Source: Paenibacillus sp. TCA20 (GTDB lineage Bacteria; Bacillota; Bacilli; Paenibacillales; Paenibacillaceae). From it: a DNA stretch of 64,000 bases. The notes below the pieces were generated by a model. That model did not search any database. It was given only the letters and a program-made list of their open reading frames with translations, and had not been told where the DNA came from. The position numbers were made by a program, and so were the translations under genes. Where the stretch lies: positions 1 through 64,000 of the forward strand of contig NZ_BBIW01000018.1 in assembly GCF_000732325.1 (NCBI RefSeq). Direction: 5' to 3'. Shown here one piece after another: positions 31,909 to 41,598 of this stretch (positions are counted from its first letter, which is position 1; each line of letters begins with the position of its first letter).

Positions 31909-34900
31909 TCAGTCTACAGATACCGGTTCAAGCTCTTCTAGTTGAGATTCGCCATCTTCCGGATTAGCAAACTTCACACTGCGATAACGGTTCATACCTG
32001 TACCAGCAGGGATCAGTTTACCGATAATTACATTTTCCTTCAGTCCAAGAAGCTGATCGACCTTACCTTTGATTGCTGCATCCGTCAGGACACGAGTCGT
32101 TTCCTGGAAGGAAGCTGCTGACAAGAAGGAATCTGTTTCAAGAGACGCCTTGGTGATACCCAGAAGGACTGGCTTAGCCACTGCAGGCTCCTTGTCACTA
32201 AGAATTGCCGTCTTGTTCGCTGTTTCATATTCATGAGTATCAACAAACGAACCTGGAAGAAGCGTAGTATCTCCTGCATCCACAATACGAATCTTGCGCA
32301 GCATTTGACGAATCATTACTTCTACGTGCTTGTCGTTGATTTCTACACCCTGGTTACGATATACGCGTTGTACTTCTTGCAGGATGTAGTTTTGAACGCC
32401 ACGTACACCTTTGATGCGCAGCATTTCTTTCGGGTCAATTGAACCATCCGTAAGCTCATCCCCGGCTTCAATCTCCATTCCCTCGCTTACGCGCAGACGG
32501 GAGCCATAGGTAACTGCATAGACTTTCGTCTCAGCTTCACCTTGAACCTCGATTTCACGGCGATCTTTAGCTTCGCGGATCTCTTTGATAACACCATCAA
32601 TTTCACTGATGGTTGCTTGACCTTTCGGATTACGCGCTTCGAAAAGCTCCTGGATACGCGGAAGACCTTGAGTAATATCGTCTCCTGCGACACCACCGGT
32701 ATGGAACGTACGCATTGTAAGCTGTGTTCCTGGCTCACCGATGGATTGTGCAGCGATGATACCAACCGCTTCCCCGATCTCAACGTGTTTACCTGTTGCC
32801 AGGTTACGTCCATAACACTTCTTGCAGACACCATGACGAGCACGGCAGCTAAGTACAGAACGTATTTGCAGTTTGTCTACTCCTGCTTTAACAATAGCCT
32901 CAGCTTTGTCAGAGTCGATGAGCTCATTACGATGTGCAATGATTTCACCTGTCTCAGGATGACGAACCGTTTGGAAGCAATAGCGGCCTTCGATACGATC
33001 ATATAGATCCTCGATAACCTCTTTACCATCCTGAATACGGCTTACAGTGAAACCTTTATCTGTTCCGCAATCATCTTCCCGAACAATCACATCTTGCGCT
33101 ACGTCAACGAGACGCCGAGTCAGGTAACCTGAGTCAGCTGTACGCAGGGCTGTATCGGCAAGACCTTTACGTGCACCGTGCGTGGACAGGAAATACTCGA
33201 GTACCGTCAGACCTTCACGGAAGTTCGATTTGATTGGGAGCTCGATGATACGACCGGATGGGTTGGCCATCAGACCCCGCATACCGCCCAGCTGTGTAAT
33301 CTGAGATTTATTACCACGGGCTTTAGAGTCAACCATGAGCATGATGGAGTTGAAGCGATCCATCGATTTCATAAGGACTTCCGTGATATCATCTTTTGCT
33401 TTGGACCAGATATCAATGACGCGGTCATAACGTTCTTCGTTCGTGATCAAGCCACGACGGTACTGATTCGTAACGACAGCAACCTTCTCATCTGACACAC
33501 GTAGAATCTCATTCTTCTCATCAGGAACAATAACGTCGGATACACCCACGGTAACCCCAGCACGAGTAGAATACGTGAATCCAAGCTGTTTGACCCTATC
33601 CAAGATCATAGATGTTTGTGTTGTATGGTATACCTCGAAGCAGCGTGCAATGATATGACCAAGATAGTCTTTGCCGACTCCACCCGCTTGAGGTGCATTC
33701 ATGATTGCTTCTCTAAGATCAGCGCCTTTCTCATACACAAAGGAATGCTCCGGCGTACCTTGGAAGAGGTTAGCACGAGTTGCATCATTAATGTATGGGA
33801 AGCTACTTGGGAAGATTTCGTTGAAGATAATCTTACCGACCGTTGTGATCAGCATTGCATTTTGCTGCTCATCCGTAAAGCTTGTTTTGTTAAGAGCTTT
33901 GACCGGAATTGCAACACGTGCATGAAGACCCGCAGTTCCGCGTTGGTAAGCAGATACAGCTTCATTTACTGTACGAAGGATCATACCTGAGCCTTTTTCT
34001 TCTTTGTTATCCATTGTCAGATAGAAGGATCCAAGAACCATATCCTGAGATGGAGTAACAACCGGCTTACCATCTTTAGGGTTCAAGATATTACCTGACG
34101 CAAGCATAAGAAGACGAGCTTCGGCTTGAGCTTCAGCGGACAAAGGTACGTGAACGGCCATTTGGTCACCGTCAAAGTCGGCGTTGTAAGCCGTACATAC
34201 GAGCGGATGCAAGCGGATCGCTTTACCTTCCACCAGAATCGGTTCAAATGCTTGAATACCCAAACGGTGAAGCGTAGGGGCACGGTTAAGAAGTACTGGA
34301 TGTTCCTTAATTACTTCTTCAAGAACGTCCCATACTTCAGGACTCACACGTTCAACTTTACGTTTTGCACTCTTAATATTATGCGCCAGACCTTTGTTCA
34401 CAAGCTCTTTCATAACGAAAGGCTTGAACAACTCAAGCGCCATATCCTTAGGCAAGCCGCATTGGTACATCTTAAGGTAAGGACCTACGACGATAACGGA
34501 ACGACCGGAATAGTCAACACGTTTACCGAGCAAGTTCTGACGGAAGCGACCTTGTTTACCTTTCAGCATGTGGCTGAGAGATTTGAGTGGACGGTTACCA
34601 GGACCTGTAACAGGACGGCCACGACGGCCGTTATCGATCAGAGCGTCAACTGCTTCTTGAAGCATACGCTTCTCATTCTGAACGATGATGTCTGGTGCAC
34701 CAAGATCAAGAAGGCGTTTCAGACGGTTATTACGGTTAATTACACGACGATACAGATCATTCAAGTCAGAAGTCGCAAAACGACCACCATCTAGCTGAAC
34801 CATCGGGCGAAGCTCCGGTGGAATGACAGGAAGGACATCCATGATCATCCAATCCGGTTTGTTGCCGGAGTTACGGAAAGCTTCAATAACTTCAAGGCGC

Positions 34901-35523
34901 TTAATCGCACGGTTGCGACGTTGACCTTGAGCTGTACGAAGCTCTTCTTTCAAGAACTCCAGCTCTTTATCAACATCGAGGTCTTGAAGCAGCTTTTTAA
35001 CCGCTTCTGCACCCATACCTGCTTGGAAACCGTAGCCGTATTTCTCACGGTAGCTGCGGTATTCTTTTTCAGACAGCAGTTGTTTTTTCTCCAGTGGAGT
35101 TTCACCTGGGTCGGTAACAACATAAGATGCAAAGTAAATGATCTCTTCAAGAGATCTTGGAGACATATCCAGAGCCAAACCCATACGGCTCGGAATGCCT
35201 TTGAAATACCAGATATGTGATACCGGAGCAGCCAGTTCAATATGCCCCATGCGCTCACGGCGCACTTTGGCACGAGTCACTTCAACGCCGCAACGGTCAC
35301 AAACGACGCCTTTATAACGAACGCGCTTGTATTTACCACAGTGACATTCCCAGTCCTTTGTAGGACCGAAGATCTTCTCGCAGAACAGACCTTCTTTTTC
35401 CGGTTTTAGCGTACGATAGTTAATCGTTTCCGGTTTTTTCACTTCTCCGCGGGACCAAGAGCGAATTTTTTCCGGGGATGCAAGCCCGATTTTCATATAT
35501 TCGAAATTGTTTACGTCCAACAA
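31909..35523 (-). CDS. rpoC: RNA polymerase beta' subunit
   Basis: 1204 residues, close to B. subtilis (1199). It starts at a TTG (35523) eight bases after AAGGAGG, giving LDVNNFEYMKIGLASPEKIR. Zinc site 1 is CHCGKYKRVRYKGVVCDRCG, the catalytic Mg loop is NADFDGDQMAVHVP, and zinc site 2 is CRARHGVCKKCYG. No inserts or truncations are seen. It follows rpoB by 117 bp. Confidence 0.98.
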   Translation of the reverse strand: MLDVNNFEYMKIGLASPEKIRSWSRGEVKKPETINYRTLKPEKEGLFCEKIFGPTKDWECHCGKYKRVRYKGVVCDRCGVEVTRAKVRRERMGHIELAAPVSHIWYFKGIPSRMGLALDMSPRSLEEIIYFASYVVTDPGETPLEKKQLLSEKEYRSYREKYGYGFQAGMGAEAVKKLLQDLDVDKELEFLKEELRTAQGQRRNRAIKRLEVIEAFRNSGNKPDWMIMDVLPVIPPELRPMVQLDGGRFATSDLNDLYRRVINRNNRLKRLLDLGAPDIIVQNEKRMLQEAVDALIDNGRRGRPVTGPGNRPLKSLSHMLKGKQGRFRQNLLGKRVDYSGRSVIVVGPYLKMYQCGLPKDMALELFKPFVMKELVNKGLAHNIKSAKRKVERVSPEVWDVLEEVIKEHPVLLNRAPTLHRLGIQAFEPILVEGKAIRLHPLVCTAYNADFDGDQMAVHVPLSAEAQAEARLLMLASGNILNPKDGKPVVTPSQDMVLGSFYLTMDNKEEKGSGMILRTVNEAVSAYQRGTAGLHARVAIPVKALNKTSFTDEQQNAMLITTVGKIIFNEIFPSSFPYINDATRANLFQGTPEHSFVYEKGADLREAIMNAPQAGGVGKDYLGHIIARCFEVYHTTQTSMILDRVKQLGFTYSTRAGVTVGVSDVIVPDEKNEILRVSDEKVAVVTNQYRRGLITNEERYDRVIDIWSKAKDDITEVLMKSMDRFNSIMLMVDSKARGNKSQITQLGGMRGLMANPSGRIIELPIKSNFREGLTVLEYFLSTHGARKGLADTALRTADSGYLTRRLVDVAQDVIVREDDCGTDKGFTVSRIQDGKEVIEDLYDRIEGRYCFQTVRHPETGEIIAHRNELIDSDKAEAIVKAGVDKLQIRSVLSCRARHGVCKKCYGRNLATGKHVEIGEAVGIIAAQSIGEPGTQLTMRTFHTGGVAGDDITQGLPRIQELFEARNPKGQATISEIDGVIKEIREAKDRREIEVQGEAETKVYAVTYGSRLRVSEGMEIEAGDELTDGSIDPKEMLRIKGVRGVQNYILQEVQRVYRNQGVEINDKHVEVMIRQMLRKIRIVDAGDTTLLPGSFVDTHEYETANKTAILSDKEPAVAKPVLLGITKASLETDSFLSAASFQETTRVLTDAAIKGKVDQLLGLKENVIIGKLIPAGTGMNRYRSVKFANPEDGESQLEELEPVSVD

Positions 35524-35640
35524 GGAGCAACCCTCCTTAACCAAGTCCTAAATTTTAGGTTCTCCCCCCTCTGAAGCGGGATGCTTCAGAGGGGACCAGA
35601 GCCTGATGAAAATTCCGGTATTGTTACAGCTGATTAAATG

Positions 35641-38600
35641 TTACTCTACACCGACTTCTGCGCCTTCTAGGTTAAGGCTCAGTTTATCGCCTGCAGCGTC
35701 ATCATCGTCATCCGATTCTTTTAGATCGATCTCTTCTTCGTCTTTGGTAAGCATTTTAACGTCCATACCCAAGCTTTGCAGCTCTTTGATCAGTACCTTG
35801 AAGGACTCAGGGATACCTGGTTCTGGAACGTTCTCGCCTTTGACAATAGATTCATAAGTCTTAACACGTCCAACAACGTCATCGGACTTAACTGTAAGAA
35901 TCTCTTGCAAGGTGTATGCTGCACCATAGGCTTCGAGTGCCCAAACCTCCATCTCACCGAAACGCTGACCACCAAACTGAGCTTTACCACCCAGCGGCTG
36001 TTGCGTAACGAGAGAGTAAGGTCCTGTCGAACGAGCGTGGATCTTATCGTCAACCATGTGCGCAAGTTTGATCATGTGCATGACACCGACGGTAACTTCA
36101 CGCTCGAAGCGCTCTCCCGTACGTCCGTCATACAGCACAGTCTTACCATTACGCTGCATGCCTGCTTCTTCCATCGTGTCAAACACATCATGCTCCGTAG
36201 CACCGTCAAATACCGGTGTAGCTACATGAATACCAAGCTGCATAGCAGCCATACCCAAGTGAACCTCAAGCACCTGTCCGATGTTCATACGGGATGGTAC
36301 CCCTAGTGGGTTAAGCACGACTTGAACCGGTGTACCATCCGGAAGGAATGGCATATCTTCTTCTGGAAGAATACGGGCCACGACCCCTTTGTTACCGTGA
36401 CGTCCGGCCATTTTATCACCCTCGGAAATTTTCCGTTTTTGAGCGATATAGACACGTACGAGCTGGTTAACACCAGGAGGCAGTTCGTCACCGTTCTCAC
36501 GAGTGAACACTTTAACATCTACGACGATACCATCTGTACCGTGTGGAACGCGAAGCGATGTATCGCGAACTTCACGAGCCTTCTCACCGAAAATAGCATG
36601 GAGGAGACGTTCTTCTGCTGTAAGCTCGGTTACCCCTTTAGGTGTAACTTTACCAACGAGAATGTCACCGGCTGCAATTTCAGCACCAATGCGGATAATG
36701 CCACGCTCGTCAAGGTTACGAAGCGCTTCTTCACCCACGTTAGGAATATCGCGAGTAATTTCTTCAGGTCCGAGCTTTGTATCACGTGCTTCAGACTCAT
36801 ATTCCTCAATGTGAATGGAGGTGTATACGTCCTCTTTAACGAGTTTTTCGCTAAGGAGAATCGCATCCTCGTAGTTGTAACCTTCCCAAGTCATGAAGGC
36901 AACGACTACGTTGCGGCCCAGTGCCAATTCACCCATTTCGGTAGATGGTCCATCTGCCAAAATGTCGCCTTTTTTAATGTGATCGCCAATTTTTACAATT
37001 GGACGTTGGTTAATGCATGTTCCTTGGTTCGAACGCATAAATTTGTGTAATTTATGTTTAACGATATCGCCCTTAACTTCCTTGCCGTCAACGACTTCAA
37101 TTCTGCGAACCCAAATCTCATTGGCAGAAGATCTCTCAATAATACCGTCATGTTTGGACACAATACATACACCGGAGTCTTTTGCAGCTTTGTGTTCCAT
37201 ACCCGTACCTACAAGCGGAGCTTTAGGAATAAGGAGTGGAACTGCCTGCCGCTGCATGTTAGATCCCATGAGTGCACGGTTGGAGTCATCGTTCTCAAGG
37301 AACGGAATGAGCGCCGTTGCAACGGATACAACCTGCTTAGGAGATACGTCCATATAGTCAACACGGTCATTCGGCATCGTTGTGATGTTGTCAGACTGTT
37401 TGTTGTAACGAACAACGACCATATCTTCAGCGAAAGTACCATCTTCGTTCAATTTTGCATTTGCCTGAGCGATAACGTAGTTATCCTCTTCGTCTGCAGT
37501 TACATAACGAACCTGATCTGTAACTTGACCTGTCTTTGGATCTACCCAGCGATATGGAGCTTCGATGAAGCCATATTCGTTGACGCGTGCAAACGTAGAC
37601 AAGGAGTTGATCAAACCGATGTTCGGTCCCTCTGGAGTCTCGATCGGACACATACGGCCATAGTGGGATGGATGTACGTCACGGACTTCAAAGCCTGCGC
37701 GCTCACGAGTCAAACCACCAGGTCCTAGAGCAGACAGACGACGTTTATGCGTAAGTTCGCCCAGCGGATTCGTTTGGTCCATAAACTGAGACAACTGCGA
37801 GCTTCCGAAGAACTCTTTAATCGATGCGATAACCGGACGAATGTTGATCAATGCTTGAGGTGTAATGACGTTCGCATCCTGAATGGACATTCTCTCACGA
37901 ACAACACGCTCCATACGGGATAGACCAATACGGAACTGGTTCTGCAAGAGCTCACCAACAGAACGAAGACGACGGTTACCCAAGTGGTCGATATCGTCTG
38001 TATCACCAATGCCATGAAGCAGGTTCAAGAAGTAACTGATGGAAGAAATGATATCTGCCGGCGTAATGTGCTTCACAGATTTATCAATGTTGCTGTTCGC
38101 AATCAGTTTAACGACTTTACCATCTTCAATTGGTGAAAATACATCAATGGTTTGGACCGGAATATCATTGGCATCAAGAACTCCGTTCGCCACATGATAA
38201 GTACGTTGTCCAACCGCCTCTTCGCTCTCAAGCGCAGGCATAATTTCATCAAGCAATCTGCGGTCAACAATTTGTCCAGCCTCTGCAATGATCTCTCCAG
38301 TAGAGATATCGATCAGAGATTCTGCAAGACGTTGATTGAACAAACGATTCTTGATATGAAGCTTTTTGTTAATTTTGTAACGACCTACGTTCGCAAGATC
38401 ATAACGTTTTGGATCAAAGAAACGTGCTACAAGCAAGCTCTTCGCATTATCCAAAGTCGGTGGTTCACCCGGACGAAGACGTTCGTAAATTTCGATCAGC
38501 GCTTTCTCTGTCGAATCCGTGTTGTCTTTATCCAGCGTATTCCGGATATATTCATCATTACCCAGCAAATCCAGAATCTCAGCATCTGTACCAAACCCAA

Positions 38601-39192
38601 GCGCTCTCAGCAGCACAGTCACTGGAATCTTACGAGTACGATCGATACGAACATAGATAATGTCCTTCGCGTCCATCTCAAGCTCCAGCCATGCCCCACG
38701 ATTCGGAATCACTGTTGCGGTATAAGATTTCTTTGCGTTCTTATCTAATTTAGTACTGAAATAGACGCTAGGAGAGCGAACCAACTGGCTGACAATAACC
38801 CGTTCCGCACCGTTGATAATAAAGGTGCCTGTTTCGGTCATCAGCGGGAAATCACCCATGAACACTTCCTGCTCTTTGACTTCGCCCGTTTCCTTATTAA
38901 TGAGCCGGACTTTTACCCGAAGCGGTGCGGCATAAGTAACGTCGCGTTCTTTCGCGTCGTCTACCGTATATTTCGGTTCACCGAGACTGTAATCGATAAA
39001 TTCCAATACGAGATTACCTGTAAAATCCTGAATTGGCGAGATATCCTGGAACATTTCGCGCAATCCTTCCTCCAAAAACCATTCGTAAGATTTTTGTTGG
39101 ATTTCTATCAGGTTCGGAATTTCGAGTATCTCGTTAATTCGTGCATAACTGCGCCGAGTGCGTCGACCATACTGAACAAGATGTCCTGCCAA
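35641..39192 (-). CDS. rpoB: RNA polymerase beta subunit
   Basis: 1183 residues with a TTG start at 39192 preceded by GAGGGGTG; a TTG at 39210 would put that site in frame. The rifampicin pocket reads SQFMDQTNPLGELTHKRRLS, with the key Gln, Asp, His and Ser all present, so rifampicin sensitivity is expected. The C-terminal acidic tail is short and Asp-rich. A 410-bp gap precedes it. Confidence 0.98.
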   Translation of the reverse strand: MAGHLVQYGRRTRRSYARINEILEIPNLIEIQQKSYEWFLEEGLREMFQDISPIQDFTGNLVLEFIDYSLGEPKYTVDDAKERDVTYAAPLRVKVRLINKETGEVKEQEVFMGDFPLMTETGTFIINGAERVIVSQLVRSPSVYFSTKLDKNAKKSYTATVIPNRGAWLELEMDAKDIIYVRIDRTRKIPVTVLLRALGFGTDAEILDLLGNDEYIRNTLDKDNTDSTEKALIEIYERLRPGEPPTLDNAKSLLVARFFDPKRYDLANVGRYKINKKLHIKNRLFNQRLAESLIDISTGEIIAEAGQIVDRRLLDEIMPALESEEAVGQRTYHVANGVLDANDIPVQTIDVFSPIEDGKVVKLIANSNIDKSVKHITPADIISSISYFLNLLHGIGDTDDIDHLGNRRLRSVGELLQNQFRIGLSRMERVVRERMSIQDANVITPQALINIRPVIASIKEFFGSSQLSQFMDQTNPLGELTHKRRLSALGPGGLTRERAGFEVRDVHPSHYGRMCPIETPEGPNIGLINSLSTFARVNEYGFIEAPYRWVDPKTGQVTDQVRYVTADEEDNYVIAQANAKLNEDGTFAEDMVVVRYNKQSDNITTMPNDRVDYMDVSPKQVVSVATALIPFLENDDSNRALMGSNMQRQAVPLLIPKAPLVGTGMEHKAAKDSGVCIVSKHDGIIERSSANEIWVRRIEVVDGKEVKGDIVKHKLHKFMRSNQGTCINQRPIVKIGDHIKKGDILADGPSTEMGELALGRNVVVAFMTWEGYNYEDAILLSEKLVKEDVYTSIHIEEYESEARDTKLGPEEITRDIPNVGEEALRNLDERGIIRIGAEIAAGDILVGKVTPKGVTELTAEERLLHAIFGEKAREVRDTSLRVPHGTDGIVVDVKVFTRENGDELPPGVNQLVRVYIAQKRKISEGDKMAGRHGNKGVVARILPEEDMPFLPDGTPVQVVLNPLGVPSRMNIGQVLEVHLGMAAMQLGIHVATPVFDGATEHDVFDTMEEAGMQRNGKTVLYDGRTGERFEREVTVGVMHMIKLAHMVDDKIHARSTGPYSLVTQQPLGGKAQFGGQRFGEMEVWALEAYGAAYTLQEILTVKSDDVVGRVKTYESIVKGENVPEPGIPESFKVLIKELQSLGMDVKMLTKDEEEIDLKESDDDDDAAGDKLSLNLEGAEVGVE

Positions 39193-39259
39193 CTTAAACT
39201 CACCCCTCAATGTCTACTCACTTTTAAAAATTTCGTTGCGAACCTCTGTTTGTAACCTT

Positions 39260-39287
39260 ATAATGGAACTCATATAAGATGAATCAA
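39260..39287 (-). promoter_or_regulatory. possible rpoB promoter
   Basis: Minus strand TTGATT (39282-39287), 16-nt spacer, CATTAT (39260-39265), about 70 bp before rpoB. A second TATAAT at 39423-39428 lacks a good -35. The rest of the 410-bp gap (39193-39602) is AT-rich with a 14-bp T6CGA6 palindrome near 39335 and shows no gene. Confidence 0.4.
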
Positions 39288-39602
39288 CCAGAGAGAGAGC
39301 ATCCACAAATAAAGAAAAGCCCTTACTCGAATGTTTTTTTCGAAAAAAGAGCAACTTATTAGTGAATTTCTCCTTCATCCCAGAAAAACCCACTCACCTC
39401 ATAGTCTGCCCAAAATGTACATATTATACGCGGATCAACACATAAATATGCGATCCTAGCGAAAAAAAGATTGACATTTTAACAAACTAAAGCTAAGTAG
39501 GGCATCTTAATACTGACATTTATTAAGAATACCACAATGGCGATACCAAGTCAATAGTCCTATTGCGATTTTTTTTAGTTTGTATATACTAATATACCCG
39601 CA

Positions 39603-40202
39603 TTATTTCGTTGCCTTGAATATCCGATACCCTTTGTCCTTCGTTACTTCTTCAACCACACTAAACATCGATTCCAGCTTCGCTTTCGCAGACGGTGCCC
39701 CCTGCTTCTTCTGTATAACGATCCAGAGCGATCCACCCTTATTAAGCTGCTTATAGGCCTCTTCAAAAATAGCATGCACAACGTCCTTACCAGCCCGAAT
39801 TGGAGGATTGGTTAGGATGACATCGAACCTATCTTCACTCACTGCTTCCAGCCGGTCACTCTGTTTAATAACGGTATTTGCACTTACCTGGTTTTGAATT
39901 GCATTATGCCTTGCCAGTTCTACGGCACGCTCATTGATATCAATCATCGTAACCACTGCATCCGGCAGGAGCTTAGCTGCCACAATCCCGATTGGACCGT
40001 AGCCGCACCCTACATCCAGAACTGACTTGGCTCCCTGAAGATCCATCGCTCCAATAAGAACCCTGCTGCCATAATCCACACCGTTCTTTGAAAATACTCC
40101 TGCATCACTGGTTAGTTTAAGCTTGTAACCTCTCAGCTCTGTTTCAAGAGTTTGTCTATCGTGAGCGGCTTCAGGCTTATTAGAATAATAATGATCCGAC
40201 AT
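39603..40202 (-). CDS. ybxB: class I methyltransferase, RsmC-like (YbxB)
   Basis: 199 residues from MSDHYYSNKPEAAHDRQ, set by GGAGG before the ATG at 40202. The SAM-binding glycine loop is VLDVGCGYGPIGI (near residue 60), the acidic loop is MIDINERAVEL, and the base-flipping N6/N2 motif is NPPIRAG. It resembles 16S rRNA guanine-N2 methyltransferases, and its rpoB neighbourhood matches B. subtilis ybxB. The RNA target is inferred. Confidence 0.9.
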   Translation of the reverse strand: MSDHYYSNKPEAAHDRQTLETELRGYKLKLTSDAGVFSKNGVDYGSRVLIGAMDLQGAKSVLDVGCGYGPIGIVAAKLLPDAVVTMIDINERAVELARHNAIQNQVSANTVIKQSDRLEAVSEDRFDVILTNPPIRAGKDVVHAIFEEAYKQLNKGGSLWIVIQKKQGAPSAKAKLESMFSVVEEVTKDKGYRIFKATK

Positions 40203-40254
40203 GGGAAACCTCCAATTCACCTTCACTTACAAAAGTTGCAGCCATTCATAACAA

Positions 40255-40283
40255 CAAACCCCTTGACTCTATCAAGGGGTTTG
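40255..40283 (-). terminator. terminator or attenuator between rplL and ybxB
   Basis: A perfect CAAACCCCTTGA/TCAAGGGGTTTG stem with a 5-nt loop lies 39 bp past the rplL stop. The tail is TTGTTGTTATG, a weak T-tract, so partial read-through to ybxB-rpoB is plausible. Confidence 0.7.
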
Positions 40284-40321
40284 TATGTTTTGTTTCCAAT
40301 TCACTAGTTAAGTGAAATAGA

Positions 40322-40687
40322 TTATTTTACTTCGATAGAAGCGCCAACTTCTTCAAGTTTAGCTTTAACTGTTTCTGCTTCTTCTTTGCTTACTTTTTCT
40401 TTCAGTGGTTTTGGAGCGTTGTCAACGAGTTCTTTAGCTTCTTTCAAGCCAAGACCAGTGATTTCGCGAACCGCTTTGATTACGTTGATTTTGGAAGCAC
40501 CAGCAGATGTCAAGATTACGTCGAATTCAGTTTGCTCAGCAGCTTCAGCACCGCCAGCAGCGCCGCCCATAACAGCTACAGGAGCTGCAGCAGTTACGCC
40601 GAATTCTTCTTCGATTGCTTTAACAAGATCGTTCAGTTCCAAAACAGTCATACCTTTAATTGCTTCCAAGATTTGCTCTTTACTCAT
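40322..40687 (-). CDS. rplL: 50S ribosomal protein bL12 (L7/L12)
   Basis: 121 residues: MSKEQILEAIKGMTVLELND for dimerisation and L10 binding, an Ala/Gly-rich hinge (AAAPVAVMGGAAGGAEAAEQ), and the factor-binding domain with KINVIKAVREITGLGLKEAK. It forms the ribosomal stalk and recruits translational GTPases. It is 55 bp after rplJ. Confidence 0.98.
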   Translation of the reverse strand: MSKEQILEAIKGMTVLELNDLVKAIEEEFGVTAAAPVAVMGGAAGGAEAAEQTEFDVILTSAGASKINVIKAVREITGLGLKEAKELVDNAPKPLKEKVSKEEAETVKAKLEEVGASIEVK

Positions 40688-40742
40688 GGTAGAACCTCCA
40701 TTATTTAAATTAGTATTTTATATAGCCTGGTAATTCAAAAAA

Positions 40743-41249
40743 TTAAGCGCCTTGCTCTTCTTTTTGTTCGCCGACTGCTTTAACCGCAAGGGCGAAGTTG
40801 CGTACAGGTGCTTGAAGCACGCTGAGGAGCATGGAAAGAAGTCCTTCGCGGGATGGAAGTTCTGCCAGTGCTTTAACTTCGTCAGCACCTACAACACGTC
40901 CTTCAACTATTGCACCTTTCAATTTCAGTGCATCGTTCTTCTTAGCGAAGTCGTTCAAAATTTTAGCTGGAGCAACAGCATCTTCACCGCTGAATGCAAT
41001 CGCAGTAGGACCTGTCAGAACTTCATCAAGTTCAGTCAGCTCTGCAGCTGCAGTAGCACGGCGAAGCAATGTGTTCTTCAGAACTTGGAATTCGATACCC
41101 GCTTCACGAAGCTGTTTACGCAGCTCAGTTACTTGGGCAACGTTCAGACCACGGTAGTCAGCTACTACTGTTGTTGCGCTCTCACGCAATTTCGCAGTTA
41201 CCACGTCAACCGCTTCTTGTTTAGCTTGAATCACTTTTGCGTTTGCCAA
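40743..41249 (-). CDS. rplJ: 50S ribosomal protein uL10
   Basis: 168 residues, starting at a TTG (41249) after GGAGGTG, reading ANAKVIQAKQEAVDVVTAKL. VADYRGLNVAQVTELRKQLR is the rRNA-binding part and the C-terminal helix carries L12 dimers. L10 (with L12) autoregulates this operon through the leader upstream. The last residues are acidic and low in complexity (GEQKEEQGA). Confidence 0.97.
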   Translation of the reverse strand: MANAKVIQAKQEAVDVVTAKLRESATTVVADYRGLNVAQVTELRKQLREAGIEFQVLKNTLLRRATAAAELTELDEVLTGPTAIAFSGEDAVAPAKILNDFAKKNDALKLKGAIVEGRVVGADEVKALAELPSREGLLSMLLSVLQAPVRNFALAVKAVGEQKEEQGA

Positions 41250-41384
41250 ATTGTACACCTCCTGATAGATTCCTTGCTCAGTACCTCAAGGCACTTAAGC
41301 ATCTTCGTTAACCGCCAGAAGCGGAAGTTTCCCGTAAGATAGGTGAGGCTTGATCCGATGTATCAGCTTCATTTATCCAATAAG

Positions 41385-41552
41385 AAAAGCCTCCGTAGAA
41401 TCACGAAGGCTTGATAAAGTCAGATTGAGCATAGAAACTCAATTGATACGTTCTATCATCACACCTCGGTAGGAAATTAAGCTTATATAAGCACCTACTG
41501 TCTACGGTAAGCATATTCGAATTTAAGGGTCAGTCACTTATGACTTAACAAC
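41385..41552 (-). promoter_or_regulatory. L10 leader RNA with terminator hairpin
   Basis: The ~300-nt untranslated region before rplJ has a conserved-looking block (CCTACCGAGGTGTGATGATAG, 41453-41472), a TCAATTGAG...CTCAAT hairpin, then AAGCCTTCGTG-ATTC-TACGGAGGCTT (41385-41412) followed by TTTTCTTATT. Such L10 leaders before rplJ bind the L10-L12 complex and cause premature termination. Assigned by position and motif. Confidence 0.75.
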
Positions 41553-41558
41553 TTTTAC

Positions 41559-41588
41559 AGAATAACAGATTCAGCGGACCGAAGTCAA
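41559..41588 (-). promoter_or_regulatory. rplJ-rplL promoter (sigma-A)
   Basis: Minus strand TTGACT (41583-41588), 18-nt spacer, TATTCT (41559-41564), just after the rplA stop. It transcribes the L10 leader, rplJ, rplL and perhaps onward to rpoBC. Confidence 0.65.
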
Positions 41589-41598
41589 CTGGTATTTA

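Noticed and set aside
35641..39192. Possible rifampicin-resistance change in rpoB (LGELTHKRRLSAL)
   Set aside because: The key contact residues Gln, Asp, His, Arg and Ser are unchanged; the Gly in place of Ala is not a known resistance position to my knowledge.
39470..39500. Plus-strand TTGACA with a TA-rich element 17 nt later before ybxB
   Set aside because: The -10 candidate (TAAGTA) matches poorly and no plus-strand gene follows.
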